DNA of 64,000 nucleotides. Origin: Pseudohongiella sp. O18 (GTDB taxonomy: Bacteria; Pseudomonadota; Gammaproteobacteria; Pseudomonadales; Pseudohongiellaceae). Positions within the stretch are counted from its first letter, which is position 1, and each line of letters starts with the position of its first letter. A program made the translations under genes and the position numbers. The notes under the pieces are model-generated. The model was given only the letters and a program-made list of their open reading frames with translations. It was not told the origin of the DNA and did not search any database. Of the stretch, positions 24,538 through 34,247 are shown one piece after another. The stretch spans positions 744,001 to 808,000 of the forward strand of contig NZ_JAJSAR010000002.1 in assembly GCF_021729085.1 (NCBI RefSeq). Direction: 5' to 3'.

Positions 24538-27500
24538 ATTCAGCAGGCAGGCTTGTGCAGATATCGTATCCACCGGAATTACCGGTATCGGAAAAGCGCG
24601 GAGAAATAGCGCAGGCCATTACAGAGAATCAGGTTGTGGTTATTGCCGGTGAAACCGGCTCCGGCAAAACCACCCAGATTCCCAAGATCTGTCTTGAGCT
24701 TGGCTTCGGCCAGGATCGCATGATTGGACACACCCAGCCACGCCGACTGGCGGCTCGCTCGGTCGCGGCCCGTATAGCAGAAGAGCTTGGTATGGCGCTG
24801 GGTTCTGGCGTCGGGTATCAGGTGCGCTTCAATGACGTCACCAGCCCCGAGACACACATCAAGCTGATGACCGATGGCATCCTGCTAGCTGAGATTCAGC
24901 AGGACCGTCTGTTGTCTCGCTACGATGTCATCATCGTGGACGAAGCTCACGAGCGCAGCCTGAACATCGATTTCCTGTTGGGTTACCTCAAGCAGCTGAC
25001 TAAAAAGCGTCCTGATCTCAAAATCATCATCACCTCAGCAACCATTGATGTTGAGCGATTCGCACAACACTTCTCTGGGGCGCCAATAGTCAGCGTATCG
25101 GGCCGCACCTATCCGGTAGAAATTGTTTACCAGGATCCAGCCGATGGCGAGAATACACAAGCAGCTGAGCTTGCTGATGACTGGGTTCTTAATGGCGTTC
25201 TCAGATCCCTGAAACTGTTCAGGCAGCACGAAAGCAAACTGGGGCAGGGGCCTGGGGACGTACTGGTATTTCTTAGCGGCGAGCGCGACATTCGCGAGCT
25301 CGCGATTGAACTGCGTAAACAGTCACTAGCCGATACAGAAATCGTACCCCTCTATGCCCGGCTGTCTCAATCGGAGCAACAACGCATATTCAGCCCGCAT
25401 CGTGGCAGGCGCATTATTCTGTCCACAAACGTCGCTGAAACCTCGCTTACCGTGCCAGGTATACGCTATGTGATAGATACGGGTCTTGCCCGTATCAGTC
25501 GATACAGTGTGCAGAGCAAGGTACAACGCCTGCCAATAGAGCCCGTGTCTCAGGCCAGTGCCAATCAGCGGGCAGGTCGGTGTGGTCGAGTGGCCAGTGG
25601 TATCTGCGTCAGGCTTTATAGCGAGAGTGATTTTCTGGGGCGCCCTGAATTTACCGATCCTGAGATTCAGCGGACCAATCTGAGTGCGGTAATTCTCCAG
25701 ATGCTGGCTCTGAGGCTGGGAGACATTGAATCTTTCCCGTTTGTTGAGCCACCCGACCAGCGGGCCATAAATGATGGATTCAGGCTGCTCGACGAACTGG
25801 ATGCTATTGATCGTGATCGTCAACTGACGCCTGTCGGTCGGGCCATGGCAAGGGTTCCAGCGGATCCACGACTCAGTCGCATGCTTATTGAAGCAGCAAA
25901 TCGTCACTGTCTGGCAGAACTGCTTATCATCGTCAGCGCATTAAGCATTCAGGATCCTCGCGACACCCCCGCTGAAAAGCGCCAGGCGGCACGCGAGCGT
26001 CACGCTGCATTCGCACACCCGGAGTCGGATTTCCTGTCCTGGGTTCTGTTGTGGAACGCGGTAGAGCAACAGCGCCAGGACATGTCGCAGTCGCAGTTCA
26101 AAAAGTACTGCAAGGAGAATTTTCTATCCTGGCTGCGCCTTCGCGAATGGCGTGAAACACACCGTCAGTTGCTGCTTGCCTGTCAGCAGGCCGCCTTTGC
26201 GCGCAAGGCAAAAGGCAAGGTGCAGGATGATACCGAGATCGATTATGAAAGTGTGCATAGGGCCATGCTGCCAGGATCACTCAGCCAATTCGGACAGAAA
26301 GGGCAGGATGGTTTGTATGTCGCGCCGCGCGGTCGCAAATTCTCGATATTTCCCTCTTCGACTCTGAGTAGAAAGCAGCCACGCTGGATCCTGACATCCG
26401 AATTGATGGAAACCAGTCGTCTATTCGCGACCCAGGCAGCACGTATCGAGCCCGACTGGCTGATTAATGCTGCAGAACACCTGGTTAGACGGGAGTATTT
26501 CGAGGCACACTGGGAGAAGAAGCGTGGAGAAGTGGTCGCTTTTGAACGTGTGTCTCTTTTTGGTCTGGTGTTGATTGAAAAGCGTCGAGTCTCGTTTGGC
26601 AGGATCGATCCCGCGTTGGCTCGCGAAATTTTTATCCGGGAAGCCCTGGTCACCGGCGAGATCAATTCTCGCGCGGCATTTCTGCGCCACAACCAAAAAC
26701 TGATTGAAAAATACCGCAAGCAGGAAGAGAAGGAACGTCGTCCGGATATTGTTGTACCCGATGAGGATCTTGCAGCGTTTTATGCCAACAGGTTGCCAGA
26801 ACACGTGAACACCCTGGCGGCACTGCAACGCTGGCTAAGAAAGCAGGACAATGCTGGCGCTACATTGCAAATGTCAGCCGAGGACGTGCTGGCACGTCAG
26901 ATTGACGAAACCAGCGCGCGTGCGTTTCCGGATCGCACAGTTGTCCAACAGAACCGACTCGCGATTGACTACCGATTCACACCGGGCAAAGCCGACGATG
27001 GCGCAAGCATTACCGTCCCTCGCACACTACTTGCGCAGATGTCACAACAGGACCTGGACTGGGCAGTGCCTGGATTGCTGCACGAGCGCTGTGTAGGTCT
27101 CGTCAAAAGCCTGCCCAAAATGATCCGTAAACATCTGGTACCCGTACCTGAATTCGTAAACAGAGCACTTGAACGTGTAGGTACGCAGGCCAGACCTGCT
27201 CTCGATAGTATGCTTGCCGAACAGGCCTGGCGCGAAAAGCAGCTGCAGATCCCGGTGGATGCCTGGGATGAATCCAGCCTTGCTGCGCATCTGCGTGCCA
27301 CCGTCAAAGTAGTCGACGAACGCGGTAAGCTGCTGGGCTCAGGTCAGGATCTTGAGGATCTGAAACGGCGGTTTACTGCTCAGATGCCAGCTCCCGCTCA
27401 GCATCCACTGGAACAAGCTGGACTGACCAGCTGGACCCTGGACGAGTTTCCAGTGCAGATCGAAATCATGCAGGGTGGTGTCAGGCTGCAGCGATATCCC

Positions 27501-28283
27501 GCGCTGCGTGATGATGGCAACAGTGTCAGCAGCGTACTGACTGAGGACCCGGACAGGGCACAACAGTTGACTGAACGCGGGCTGGCTCGGTTGTATATGC
27601 TTAGAACCCCGCAACAACGGCAGATGTTGCAGGATCGTTTTGCGCATCTCAAGAAATCCCTGGGCCTGAAGCAGGCCATGCTGCCTGCCGACTGGCAGGA
27701 GGCAACCCTGCTTGCAGCGTACAGACTGGCATTTGAGACGGGCAGTGTCAGACCGACCAGTCAGCCTGCGTTCGAAAAACAGCTGACGCGCGGTAAAGCT
27801 GAGGTTGTGGCTTTGGGGGAAAAATTAAGTCGCTTGATGACAGGCATTTATGAGGACGTGTTTGCACTGCAGCAGCCATTGAAAGCACTGGAAAGCCGGT
27901 TCAAACGCAATGCTGCCGATATCAGAGCGCAGCTTGAACAGTTGTTTGCTGACAATTTTCCAGACTCAGTGCCGGGCGACTGGTTGTGGGAATACCCTCG
28001 GTATATCAAAGCCTTGAGGGCACGAATTGAGAAGCTTCCTGGCAATCCGGAGCGGGATCTGAGTGATGCGACGCAGATCCAGAACCTGTACCAGCAATGG
28101 CAGAGCCTGCGGGAAAGAAACAGCTCGGTGCTGCCCCAGTTTCCCTGGCAACTGCAGGAGCTGCGCGTGTCTATGTTTGCGCAAAACCTGGGTACACGCC
28201 AGCCGGTATCGATTAAGCGACTGCAGAAACAAATTGATGCTGCCCGTTTGGGGGATATCAAGTCATCCACGAATTTGCGATAA
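24534..28283 (+). CDS. hrpA: ATP-dependent DEAH-box RNA helicase HrpA
   Basis: A 1249-residue DEAH/RHA helicase. Motif I is GETGSGKTTQ, Ia TQPRRLAARS, II DEAHERS, III SAT, V STNVAETSLTVPGI and VI QRAGRCGR, followed by the winged-helix/ratchet, OB and long HrpA-specific C-terminal regions. E. coli HrpA (1300) begins with about 70-80 extra residues before the motif I region; these are missing here because the frame begins just after fadD. The start is uncertain: TTG 24534 (TTGA overlap) or GTG 24555, which has an AGG element nearby. HrpA rescues stalled or collided ribosomes on mRNA in E. coli. Confidence 0.9.
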   Translation: MNSAGRLVQISYPPELPVSEKRGEIAQAITENQVVVIAGETGSGKTTQIPKICLELGFGQDRMIGHTQPRRLAARSVAARIAEELGMALGSGVGYQVRFNDVTSPETHIKLMTDGILLAEIQQDRLLSRYDVIIVDEAHERSLNIDFLLGYLKQLTKKRPDLKIIITSATIDVERFAQHFSGAPIVSVSGRTYPVEIVYQDPADGENTQAAELADDWVLNGVLRSLKLFRQHESKLGQGPGDVLVFLSGERDIRELAIELRKQSLADTEIVPLYARLSQSEQQRIFSPHRGRRIILSTNVAETSLTVPGIRYVIDTGLARISRYSVQSKVQRLPIEPVSQASANQRAGRCGRVASGICVRLYSESDFLGRPEFTDPEIQRTNLSAVILQMLALRLGDIESFPFVEPPDQRAINDGFRLLDELDAIDRDRQLTPVGRAMARVPADPRLSRMLIEAANRHCLAELLIIVSALSIQDPRDTPAEKRQAARERHAAFAHPESDFLSWVLLWNAVEQQRQDMSQSQFKKYCKENFLSWLRLREWRETHRQLLLACQQAAFARKAKGKVQDDTEIDYESVHRAMLPGSLSQFGQKGQDGLYVAPRGRKFSIFPSSTLSRKQPRWILTSELMETSRLFATQAARIEPDWLINAAEHLVRREYFEAHWEKKRGEVVAFERVSLFGLVLIEKRRVSFGRIDPALAREIFIREALVTGEINSRAAFLRHNQKLIEKYRKQEEKERRPDIVVPDEDLAAFYANRLPEHVNTLAALQRWLRKQDNAGATLQMSAEDVLARQIDETSARAFPDRTVVQQNRLAIDYRFTPGKADDGASITVPRTLLAQMSQQDLDWAVPGLLHERCVGLVKSLPKMIRKHLVPVPEFVNRALERVGTQARPALDSMLAEQAWREKQLQIPVDAWDESSLAAHLRATVKVVDERGKLLGSGQDLEDLKRRFTAQMPAPAQHPLEQAGLTSWTLDEFPVQIEIMQGGVRLQRYPALRDDGNSVSSVLTEDPDRAQQLTERGLARLYMLRTPQQRQMLQDRFAHLKKSLGLKQAMLPADWQEATLLAAYRLAFETGSVRPTSQPAFEKQLTRGKAEVVALGEKLSRLMTGIYEDVFALQQPLKALESRFKRNAADIRAQLEQLFADNFPDSVPGDWLWEYPRYIKALRARIEKLPGNPERDLSDATQIQNLYQQWQSLRERNSSVLPQFPWQLQELRVSMFAQNLGTRQPVSIKRLQKQIDAARLGDIKSSTNLR

Positions 28284-28312
28284 TTATGCCCCTGATTTTT
28301 TAGGTGTCCCTG

Positions 28313-29032
28313 ATGAAGAAGTTCACGCCTGCGAGTGTTGTGTTGACTGTTGTACTGGTGGGCTCGCCCACTTTTTCCGGTCAAGTGCTGGCACAGCAGT
28401 TTGTCTCCGACCCACTGGAACCTGTCAACACCAAGGTCCATGCATTCAACCAGTTCATGGACAAACACTTTTTGTTGCCAGTTGCTCGCGGCTACCGTAA
28501 ATACATCCCGGGGCCTGCGCGCCAGGGCGTCAGTAACTTCTTCTCGAATATCGGCGACATCAGCGTCCTGGCCAATAACCTGCTGCAAATGAAACTCGAA
28601 GCGGCTGCCAATGACACCGGGCGCATCATGATCAACACCACCATCGGTATCGGTGGCCTGCTGGATGTGGCAACTGCCATAGGTTTCACGCCCAACGACG
28701 AAGACTTTGGTCAGACATTGGGCTACTGGGGAATAGGCACAGGACCTTATATCGTGCTGCCGCTGTTTGGACCAAGCACCTTGCGTGATGCCATCGGGTT
28801 TTCGGTTGATACGGCTACCAATCCCATCAGTCATCAGGACAATGTCAGGATCAGAAACAGTGCATTTGCCCTGGAACAACTGGACAAGCGTGTTGATGCG
28901 ATGTCGGTGGAATCGCTGATTACTGGTGATCCCTACATCTTCATGCGCGAGGCCTACCTGCAGCAGCGAGAGTATCTGGTGAATGATGGTCAGGCCAATC
29001 AGGACTGGGATCAGGAGTGGGACTGGGACTAG
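28313..29032 (+). CDS. mlaA: MlaA (VacJ) family outer-membrane phospholipid removal protein without a lipobox
   Basis: A 239-residue MlaA homologue. Family marks are DPLEPVNTKVHAFNQFMD, PARQGVSNFFSNIGD, GRIMINTTIGIGGLLDVA, the conserved GQTLGYWGIGTGPYIVLPLFGPSTLRD and DPYIFMREAYLQQREY. MlaA removes mislocalised phospholipid from the outer leaflet and passes it to MlaC. The signal sequence (about residues 1-26, ending SGQVLA) has no cysteine, and the whole protein contains none, so it cannot be a lipoprotein as E. coli MlaA is. The ATG at 28313 has AGG 8 nt upstream. The tail QDWDQEWDWD is unusual. The Mla transporter genes are not nearby. Confidence 0.9.
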   Translation: MKKFTPASVVLTVVLVGSPTFSGQVLAQQFVSDPLEPVNTKVHAFNQFMDKHFLLPVARGYRKYIPGPARQGVSNFFSNIGDISVLANNLLQMKLEAAANDTGRIMINTTIGIGGLLDVATAIGFTPNDEDFGQTLGYWGIGTGPYIVLPLFGPSTLRDAIGFSVDTATNPISHQDNVRIRNSAFALEQLDKRVDAMSVESLITGDPYIFMREAYLQQREYLVNDGQANQDWDQEWDWD

Positions 29033-29033
29033 G

Positions 29034-29489
29034 CTACTGATCCCTGACCTGCAGTTTGGTCTTTATAAAATCGCTGTGTGAAACATAAATCAAGTCAGCG
29101 GTTTTTCTGATCATCTGCTCCTCGTACTTGTCCAGAACCTCATCTGCCATCGCCAGTTCCCACAAGGTTCTGATCAGTTCAACCTTCTCCTCGTACTGGT
29201 AGTGCTCATTCACAAGACTGGTGAATTCGTAGAGTGAAACAGCCTGCTCGGCTTCCTGCTCAGCCAACTCGATGATCTCATCCAGGCGGGCGCTGTCCAG
29301 CTTGAACTGAGTTGCCACAATGTCCCTTAGTTTGGCGGTTTCTCGCGCGTCGATGTGCCGGTCTGTTTTTAGCAACTCAAACATGAGTGCTGCACTGGCC
29401 AGTTGCAGTCGACAGACTCGCTCTGAATCAGTCTCTGTGGCAGCAGTGGAAAGTTGAGCCTCAAAAAAACGTTTTACAGCAGCTAGCAT
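29034..29489 (-). CDS. TerB-like domain protein
   Basis: A 151-residue all-helical protein of the TerB/DUF533-like group. The two-fold pattern is visible: LASAALMFELLKTDRHIDARE (about residues 30-50) and LIRTLWELAMADEVLDKYEEQMIRKTADLIYV (about 105-136), with the typical acidic D-x-x-D-style metal loops. No signal or membrane segment. Its start codon directly abuts the dusA stop on the same strand, so the pair is cotranscribed. TerB-domain proteins bind calcium or act in stress responses; a tellurite role should not be assumed for a single-domain protein like this. Confidence 0.8.
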   Translation of the reverse strand: MLAAVKRFFEAQLSTAATETDSERVCRLQLASAALMFELLKTDRHIDARETAKLRDIVATQFKLDSARLDEIIELAEQEAEQAVSLYEFTSLVNEHYQYEEKVELIRTLWELAMADEVLDKYEEQMIRKTADLIYVSHSDFIKTKLQVRDQ

Positions 29490-30569
29490 TCAGGCTGACT
29501 CCCTTTGCAATGATCGTGACCTGGCCTGTTCAGCCAGCGCAGTAGCATCCTCAAGCACTTCAATTCCTGCATCTTTACGAAAAGCGTGCTGGCTCAGATG
29601 ACGTCTGAACAGTTTGCCACCCGGCTCGCCCTTGTAAAGACCGAGAATATGGCGGGTCATGTGCTGGAGCGGTGTGCCGGCCTTCAGTTCCTCACGCACA
29701 TAAGGTAGATAACGCTCGATAATCACGGATCGCTCCGCAACCGGCGCCGCGCTGCCAAACAGATTCCGGTCGACACCGGCCAGCAGGTAGGGGTTCTGAT
29801 AAGCCTCACGCCCCAGCATCACGCCATCAACCGTTTTCAGCAGCGATCTGGAAGCCTCAAGACTGTTTATGCCACCATTAATGACAATCTCGAGCTCTGG
29901 ATAGCGCTGCTTCATACGGAATACGCGATCGTATTGCAGTGGCGGTATTTCCCGGTTCTGCTTGGGGCTCAGCCCCTGCAACCACGCGGTTCTGGCGTGC
30001 AGTATAAAAGTCTGGCAGCCTGCGCCGGCGACTTTCTCGATAAAATCCTGCACAAATTCGTCACTGTCGTGCTCATCAATGCCGATTCGGGTTTTTACTG
30101 TGACGGGAAGAGGGCATGATTTACGCATCTCCCGCACGCAACTGGCCACCAGCTCAGGTTCTGCCATCAGACAGGCGCCAAAACGTCCCGACTGAACGCG
30201 ATCACTGGGGCAGCCAACATTAATATTTACTTCATCGTAGCCATAATCTGCTGCCAGCGCAGCGCATTGCGCCATGGCCTGTGGGTCGCTGCCTCCCAGC
30301 TGCAGTGCAACTGGGTGTTCGGCGGCATCAAAGCGAAGATGACGATCGGCGTCACCATGTATCAGTGCTCCAGTGGTCACCATCTCAGTGTACAGCCAGG
30401 CATGCTGGCTGATCAGGCGCAGAAAGTAACGCTCGTGACGATCTGTCCAATCCAGCATAGGCGCGACACAAAAACGGCGTGTCGCAACCGGATCTGACGG
30501 ACCGGCAGAGGAAACGAAAGGTTCAGTAGAGTTCATCAAAGAAGTCACATTGGAAGGTGTTTGCTGCAT
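29490..30569 (-). CDS. dusA: tRNA-dihydrouridine synthase A
   Basis: A 359-residue FMN enzyme that reduces U20/U20a in tRNA D-loops. Diagnostic segments are FCVAPMLDWTDRHERYFLRL, the active-site cysteine region NVGCPSDRVQSGRFGACLM, KTRIGIDEHDSDEFV, ILHARTAWLQGLSPKQNREIPPL and INGGI...GVMLGREAYQNP. This pattern is DusA rather than DusB or DusC. The start is uncertain: ATG 30569 (used here) or ATG 30536. Neither has a good ribosome site, and a TATACT box lies only 8 nt upstream of 30569. It is divergent from gltX and cotranscribed with the TerB-like gene. Confidence 0.94.
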   Translation of the reverse strand: MQQTPSNVTSLMNSTEPFVSSAGPSDPVATRRFCVAPMLDWTDRHERYFLRLISQHAWLYTEMVTTGALIHGDADRHLRFDAAEHPVALQLGGSDPQAMAQCAALAADYGYDEVNINVGCPSDRVQSGRFGACLMAEPELVASCVREMRKSCPLPVTVKTRIGIDEHDSDEFVQDFIEKVAGAGCQTFILHARTAWLQGLSPKQNREIPPLQYDRVFRMKQRYPELEIVINGGINSLEASRSLLKTVDGVMLGREAYQNPYLLAGVDRNLFGSAAPVAERSVIIERYLPYVREELKAGTPLQHMTRHILGLYKGEPGGKLFRRHLSQHAFRKDAGIEVLEDATALAEQARSRSLQRESA

Positions 30570-30680
30570 GGTAGTCAGTATAACATGCTGACAGCCAGGT
30601 GCCTGCGGGCGTAGAGCTTGCAGACCCCATCGCGTATAATTTGCAGCCATATTTGGCAATCTATGACTCTAGGGAGAAAC

Positions 30681-32219
30681 ATGTCCAACACTACGGCGTC
30701 CAGTAACTCCGCCACCCCTGTCAGAACCAGGATCGCACCATCGCCGACAGGCGACCCTCACGTTGGCACCGCGTATATCGCGCTGTTTAACCGCTGTTTT
30801 GCGAACCAGCATAAAGGTGAGTTCATCCTGCGCATCGAGGATACTGACCAGACGCGCAGCACGGCACGATCAGAGCAGGATATCCTGCGTGCGCTTCGCT
30901 GGCTTGGACTCGACTGGGCGGAAGGTCCGGACATCGGTGGACCACACGGCCCTTATCGTCAAAGCCAGCGCAGCGATATCTATCGCAAACACATTAACCA
31001 GTTGCTGGATAGCGGACACGCATTCCGCTGCTTCTGCACAAGTGAACGCCTTGATGCGCTACGCGCTGAACAGACCGCCAACAAGCAGACGCCGGGCTAT
31101 GATGGACACTGCATGCATTTGAGCAATGCTGAAGTCAGCAGCAAGATGGCCGCCGGTGAGCCCTATGTGGTTCGTATGAAAGTTCCGCAGGAAGGCGAGT
31201 GCGTATTTACCGATCGCCTGAGAGGTGAAATCCGCATCAACTGGCAGCAGATCGACATGCAGGTGCTGATGAAATCAGACAATCTGCCAACCTATCACTT
31301 TGCCAATGTGGTGGATGATCACTTGATGGGCATTACTCACGTCATTCGTGGTGAGGAGTGGATCAACTCAACGCCCAAGCACCTCTTGCTGTATCAGCAC
31401 TTCGGTTGGGAGCCACCGCAGTTCTGTCATATGCCACTGCTGCGCAATCCGGACAAAAGCAAGCTGAGTAAACGCAAGAACCCCACCAGTATCAATTACT
31501 ACCGTGACATGGGTTATCTGCCCGAGGCCATGGTGAATTATCTGGGCATGATGGGCTGGACCATGCCAGATGGTCGCGAGAAATTTTCCCTGCCAGAAAT
31601 GGAGCAGTCGTTTGATATTGACCGCGTCTCCCTGGGTGGGCCGGTATTTGATATCGACAAACTCAACTGGTTGAACGGCAAATACATTCGTGAAGATCTC
31701 GACACCGAGACCTTCGCGGAGCTTTACGCCGAATGGGCATTTGACGCAGAGCGCCTGAAACAGGTAATTCCGCTGGTCAAAGAGCGTGTTGAACGGTTCA
31801 GCGATGTCATACCACTGGCTGGCTTTTTCCTGAGCGGTCTGCTGCCAGTGACCGAGGGTGATTTCGCGCACAAGCAGCTGGATACGGAGCAGAGCAGGGA
31901 GCTTCTGCAGTTGATGGCGTGGCAGCTGGAGCAGTTACCGCAATGGGATAAACCGGCCATCGAACAGGCCTGTCGCAGGCTGTCGGCATTCAAGGGGCTG
32001 AAGATTCGCGAGACCCTGTTTCCATTGTTCGTGGCCGTCACCGGCCGTGCGGTATCGGTTTCGGTAATCGACTCGATGGTCATACTTGGGTTGGATGTCA
32101 CCCGGGCCCGCTTGCGGTACGCAGTGGAAGTGCTGGGCGGCGTCTCCAAGAAACAGGCCAAGGCACTGGAAAAAACCTTCAGGGACCTGCAGGATTTTGA
32201 GCTGCCTGAGTCTGAATAG
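30681..32219 (+). CDS. gltX: Glutamate-tRNA ligase
   Basis: A 512-residue class I synthetase that charges tRNA-Glu. The HIGH-type motif is in [20 protein letters not shown] (residues about 15-34) and the KMSKS-type motif is SKLSKRKNP (about 260). A cysteine-containing insertion [14 protein letters not shown] matches the zinc-binding region of bacterial GluRS. The ATG at 30681 has a strong AGGGAG ribosome site; upstream in-frame codons belong to the leader, which has a TATAAT box at 30635-30640 without a clear -35. A discriminating GluRS is most likely. Confidence 0.96.
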   Translation: MSNTTASSNSATPVRTRIAPSPTGDPHVGTAYIALFNRCFANQHKGEFILRIEDTDQTRSTARSEQDILRALRWLGLDWAEGPDIGGPHGPYRQSQRSDIYRKHINQLLDSGHAFRCFCTSERLDALRAEQTANKQTPGYDGHCMHLSNAEVSSKMAAGEPYVVRMKVPQEGECVFTDRLRGEIRINWQQIDMQVLMKSDNLPTYHFANVVDDHLMGITHVIRGEEWINSTPKHLLLYQHFGWEPPQFCHMPLLRNPDKSKLSKRKNPTSINYYRDMGYLPEAMVNYLGMMGWTMPDGREKFSLPEMEQSFDIDRVSLGGPVFDIDKLNWLNGKYIREDLDTETFAELYAEWAFDAERLKQVIPLVKERVERFSDVIPLAGFFLSGLLPVTEGDFAHKQLDTEQSRELLQLMAWQLEQLPQWDKPAIEQACRRLSAFKGLKIRETLFPLFVAVTGRAVSVSVIDSMVILGLDVTRARLRYAVEVLGGVSKKQAKALEKTFRDLQDFELPESE

Positions 32220-32249
32220 TTTATCCGGCAAATAAGCTAAATCGGGCAT

Positions 32250-32278
32250 TGACACAACAGAGTCCGATGCCTAAAATG
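32250..32278 (+). promoter_or_regulatory. Promoter of tRNA-Ala
   Basis: TTGACA (32250-32255) and TAAAAT (32273-32278) with a 17-nt spacer, followed by GCGCGG, a GC-rich discriminator typical of stringent control. It lies 76 bp upstream of the tRNA. Confidence 0.8.
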
Positions 32279-32354
32279 CGCGGTCTCTGCAGGAAGCAGG
32301 TGTCACTTGGAAGTCCAGACACAGCTGATTCCGTTCAGAGATACCAGTAGATTT

Positions 32355-32430
32355 GGGGCTATAGCTCAGCTGGGAGAGCGCAACACTGGCAGTGTTGAGG
32401 TCAGCGGTTCGATCCCGCTTAGCTCCACCA
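32355..32430 (+). tRNA. tRNA-Ala (anticodon GGC)
   Basis: A 76-nt cloverleaf with encoded CCA. The acceptor stem GGGGCTA pairs with TAGCTCC, including the G3-U70 wobble that identifies tRNA-Ala. Anticodon GGC sits in the loop between CAACACT and AGTGTTG. The T arm is GCGGTTCGATCCCGC. It is transcribed alone. Confidence 0.97.
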
Positions 32431-32439
32431 AATTGAAAA

Positions 32440-32470
32440 GGCCGCCGTGATTTCACGGCGGCCTTTTTTT
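32440..32470 (+). terminator. Rho-independent terminator after tRNA-Ala
   Basis: GGCCGCCGTG (32440-32449) and CACGGCGGCC (32454-32463) form a perfect 10-bp stem with an ATTT loop, followed by seven T. Confidence 0.93.
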
Positions 32471-32485
32471 ATGGGATTGCGATCT

Positions 32486-32511
32486 AAAAAAACGGGGCCG
32501 AAGCCCCGTTT
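32486..32511 (-). terminator. Rho-independent terminator of gltA
   Basis: Read on the minus strand, AACGGGGC (32503-32510) and GCCCCGTT (32491-32498) pair around a TTCG tetraloop and are followed by a T run down to 32486. It starts five bases past the gltA stop and faces the tRNA-Ala terminator. Confidence 0.92.
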
Positions 32512-32514
32512 GAT

Positions 32515-33792
32515 TTACTGCGGATAGTCGCGCTGTGGCGAGCCCTTGTACAGCTGCCGTGGACGTCCGATCTTGTAGGCGCTGCTCAGCATCTCGTTCC
32601 AGTGTGAAATCCAGCCAGGGGTGCGGCCTAGGGCAAAAATGACTGTGAACATGCTGGTGGGTATACCAATCGCCTTGAGAATGATGCCGGAGTAGAAGTC
32701 GACGTTGGGATACAGCTTGCGATCGATGAAATACTGATCTTCCAGAGCAATCTTCTCCAGACGACGCGCAATCTTGAACAGCGGGTCGTTCTCGACACCG
32801 AGATCCGCCAGCACTTCGTCGCAGATCTTGCGCATGACACGCGAGCGCGGATCGAAATTCTTGTAAACACGGTGACCAAAGCCCATCAGGCGGAAGGGGT
32901 CATCCTTGTCTTTGGCGCGAGCGATGAACTCTTCGATACGCGACTCGTCACCAATTTCGTTCAGCATATTCAGAACGGCCTCGTTGGCACCACCATGGGC
33001 AGGGCCCCACAGCGCCGCGATGCCTGAGGAAATACAGGCATAGGGGTTGGCACCGGTAGAACCAGCCAGACGTACTGTTGAAGTGGAGGCGTTCTGTTCG
33101 TGATCGGCGTGCAGCAGGAAAATGACATCCATCGCCTTGGCCAGTACCGGGCTGACATTGGGCTTGTCGGCGGGGACGCCGTACATCATATGGAGGAAAT
33201 TTTCTGCGTAGGACAGGGAGTTAAGCGGAGACATGTAAGGCTGGCCAATCGAATGCTTGTAAACCATGGCCGCCAGCGTCGGCATCTTGGCAATCAGGCG
33301 TATCGCTGCCAGGTGACGGTGTTCTGCATTATCTACATCCAGTCCGTCGTGATACAGGGCTGCCAGCGCACCGGTCAGGGACACCATCACAGCCATAGGA
33401 TGCGCATCGCGCTGGAAGCCATCCAGAATCTTGGCGATCTGCGCGTCTACCATGGTGTGCTGAGTCACTTCAGCGACGAAGGCTTTCTTCTGCTCGTCAT
33501 TGGGAAGCTCACCTTTCAACAGCAGATAACAGGTTTCCAGATAGTCAGAGTGTTCGGCCAGCTGATCGATCGGGTAGCCTCGATGGAGAAGAACTCCCGC
33601 ATCACCATCAATGTAAGTAATCGAAGACTCGGTTGAGGCGGTCGACATGAACCCGGGGTCGTAGGTGAACACACCTTTGGAGACCAGACTGCGGACGTCG
33701 ATCACATCGGGACCGATATTGCCTTCCAATACGGGCAGCTCAATCGCATCCTGGCTGTTTGCCAGTGTCAAGCGGGCTTTTTTTTCACTCAT
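32515..33792 (-). CDS. gltA: Citrate synthase (type II)
   Basis: A 425-residue enzyme (E. coli 427) condensing acetyl-CoA with oxaloacetate. Catalytic histidines lie in [15 protein letters not shown] and [14 protein letters not shown], with the aspartate in [12 protein letters not shown]. The N-terminal extension of the NADH-sensitive hexameric type II form is present ([30 protein letters not shown]). The start has AGGAG 7 nt upstream. It is transcribed away from the sdh-suc cluster, so the whole segment from citrate synthase to succinyl-CoA synthetase is contiguous. Confidence 0.97.
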   Translation of the reverse strand: MSEKKARLTLANSQDAIELPVLEGNIGPDVIDVRSLVSKGVFTYDPGFMSTASTESSITYIDGDAGVLLHRGYPIDQLAEHSDYLETCYLLLKGELPNDEQKKAFVAEVTQHTMVDAQIAKILDGFQRDAHPMAVMVSLTGALAALYHDGLDVDNAEHRHLAAIRLIAKMPTLAAMVYKHSIGQPYMSPLNSLSYAENFLHMMYGVPADKPNVSPVLAKAMDVIFLLHADHEQNASTSTVRLAGSTGANPYACISSGIAALWGPAHGGANEAVLNMLNEIGDESRIEEFIARAKDKDDPFRLMGFGHRVYKNFDPRSRVMRKICDEVLADLGVENDPLFKIARRLEKIALEDQYFIDRKLYPNVDFYSGIILKAIGIPTSMFTVIFALGRTPGWISHWNEMLSSAYKIGRPRQLYKGSPQRDYPQ

Positions 33793-34034
33793 ATTGTACT
33801 CCTGACTGATAAACTTCCAGTTGCCGGCATCATAGGGCGGCCCGGGCCGCTCTACGGTCCGATCCGATCATGGAATCCTGAATTCGTATATTGAGTCGAG
33901 CAGGGGGCCAGCGATAAAGCCGCTACTGTACCACAAAATATCTGCTGTTTGCCTCACCGGAAATGTAAAAATATCAAGTTGACAAAATGCTGTCACATTC
34001 ATGCGTGCTACTGAGGTGATTGGCTGCCAATTTA

Positions 34035-34063
34035 TTGTATTCGCAACACTATAGGACTATACT
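34035..34063 (+). promoter_or_regulatory. Promoter of the sdhCDAB-sucABlpdCD cluster
   Basis: TTGTAT (34035-34040) and TATACT (34058-34063) with a 17-nt spacer. Transcription would start near 34070, about 178 nt upstream of the sdhC start codon. Confidence 0.6.
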
Positions 34064-34157
34064 CAGCGGCCGAATCTCCGATACCGACCCATCGTATCGA
34101 GATCGAACGAAGCGCCTGAACAAGCTCAACTTTTAGTGTGTCTTGTCCAGACTCTCC

Positions 34158-34196
34158 GGAGGTTGATCAGTGCAGCATCGTAACATCAGGCACTGA
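34158..34196 (+). promoter_or_regulatory. Possible leader minicistron with strong ribosome site upstream of sdhC
   Basis: GGAGG (34158-34162) is followed after 7 nt by GTG (34170) and eight codons, MQHRNIRH, then TGA (34194-34196). The stretch also forms a stem CAGTGC/GCACTG (34168-34173 with 34190-34195) that includes the GTG. It is the best ribosome site in the leader, while sdhC itself has a poor one. Confidence 0.35.
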
Positions 34197-34247
34197 TTGT
34201 TCTAACTAACGTGCCCTTTGTATGGGCCCAACTAGAATTGGCTACCA

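Larger units (their letters stand above)
33793..34247. other. 455-bp divergent regulatory region between gltA and sdhC
   Basis: No conventional gene is present. On the plus strand it holds the sdh promoter (34035-34063) and a leader of about 178 nt. The gltA side shows no clear promoter; the sequence near 33885-33925 includes TATATT but has no matching -35. Confidence 0.6.
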
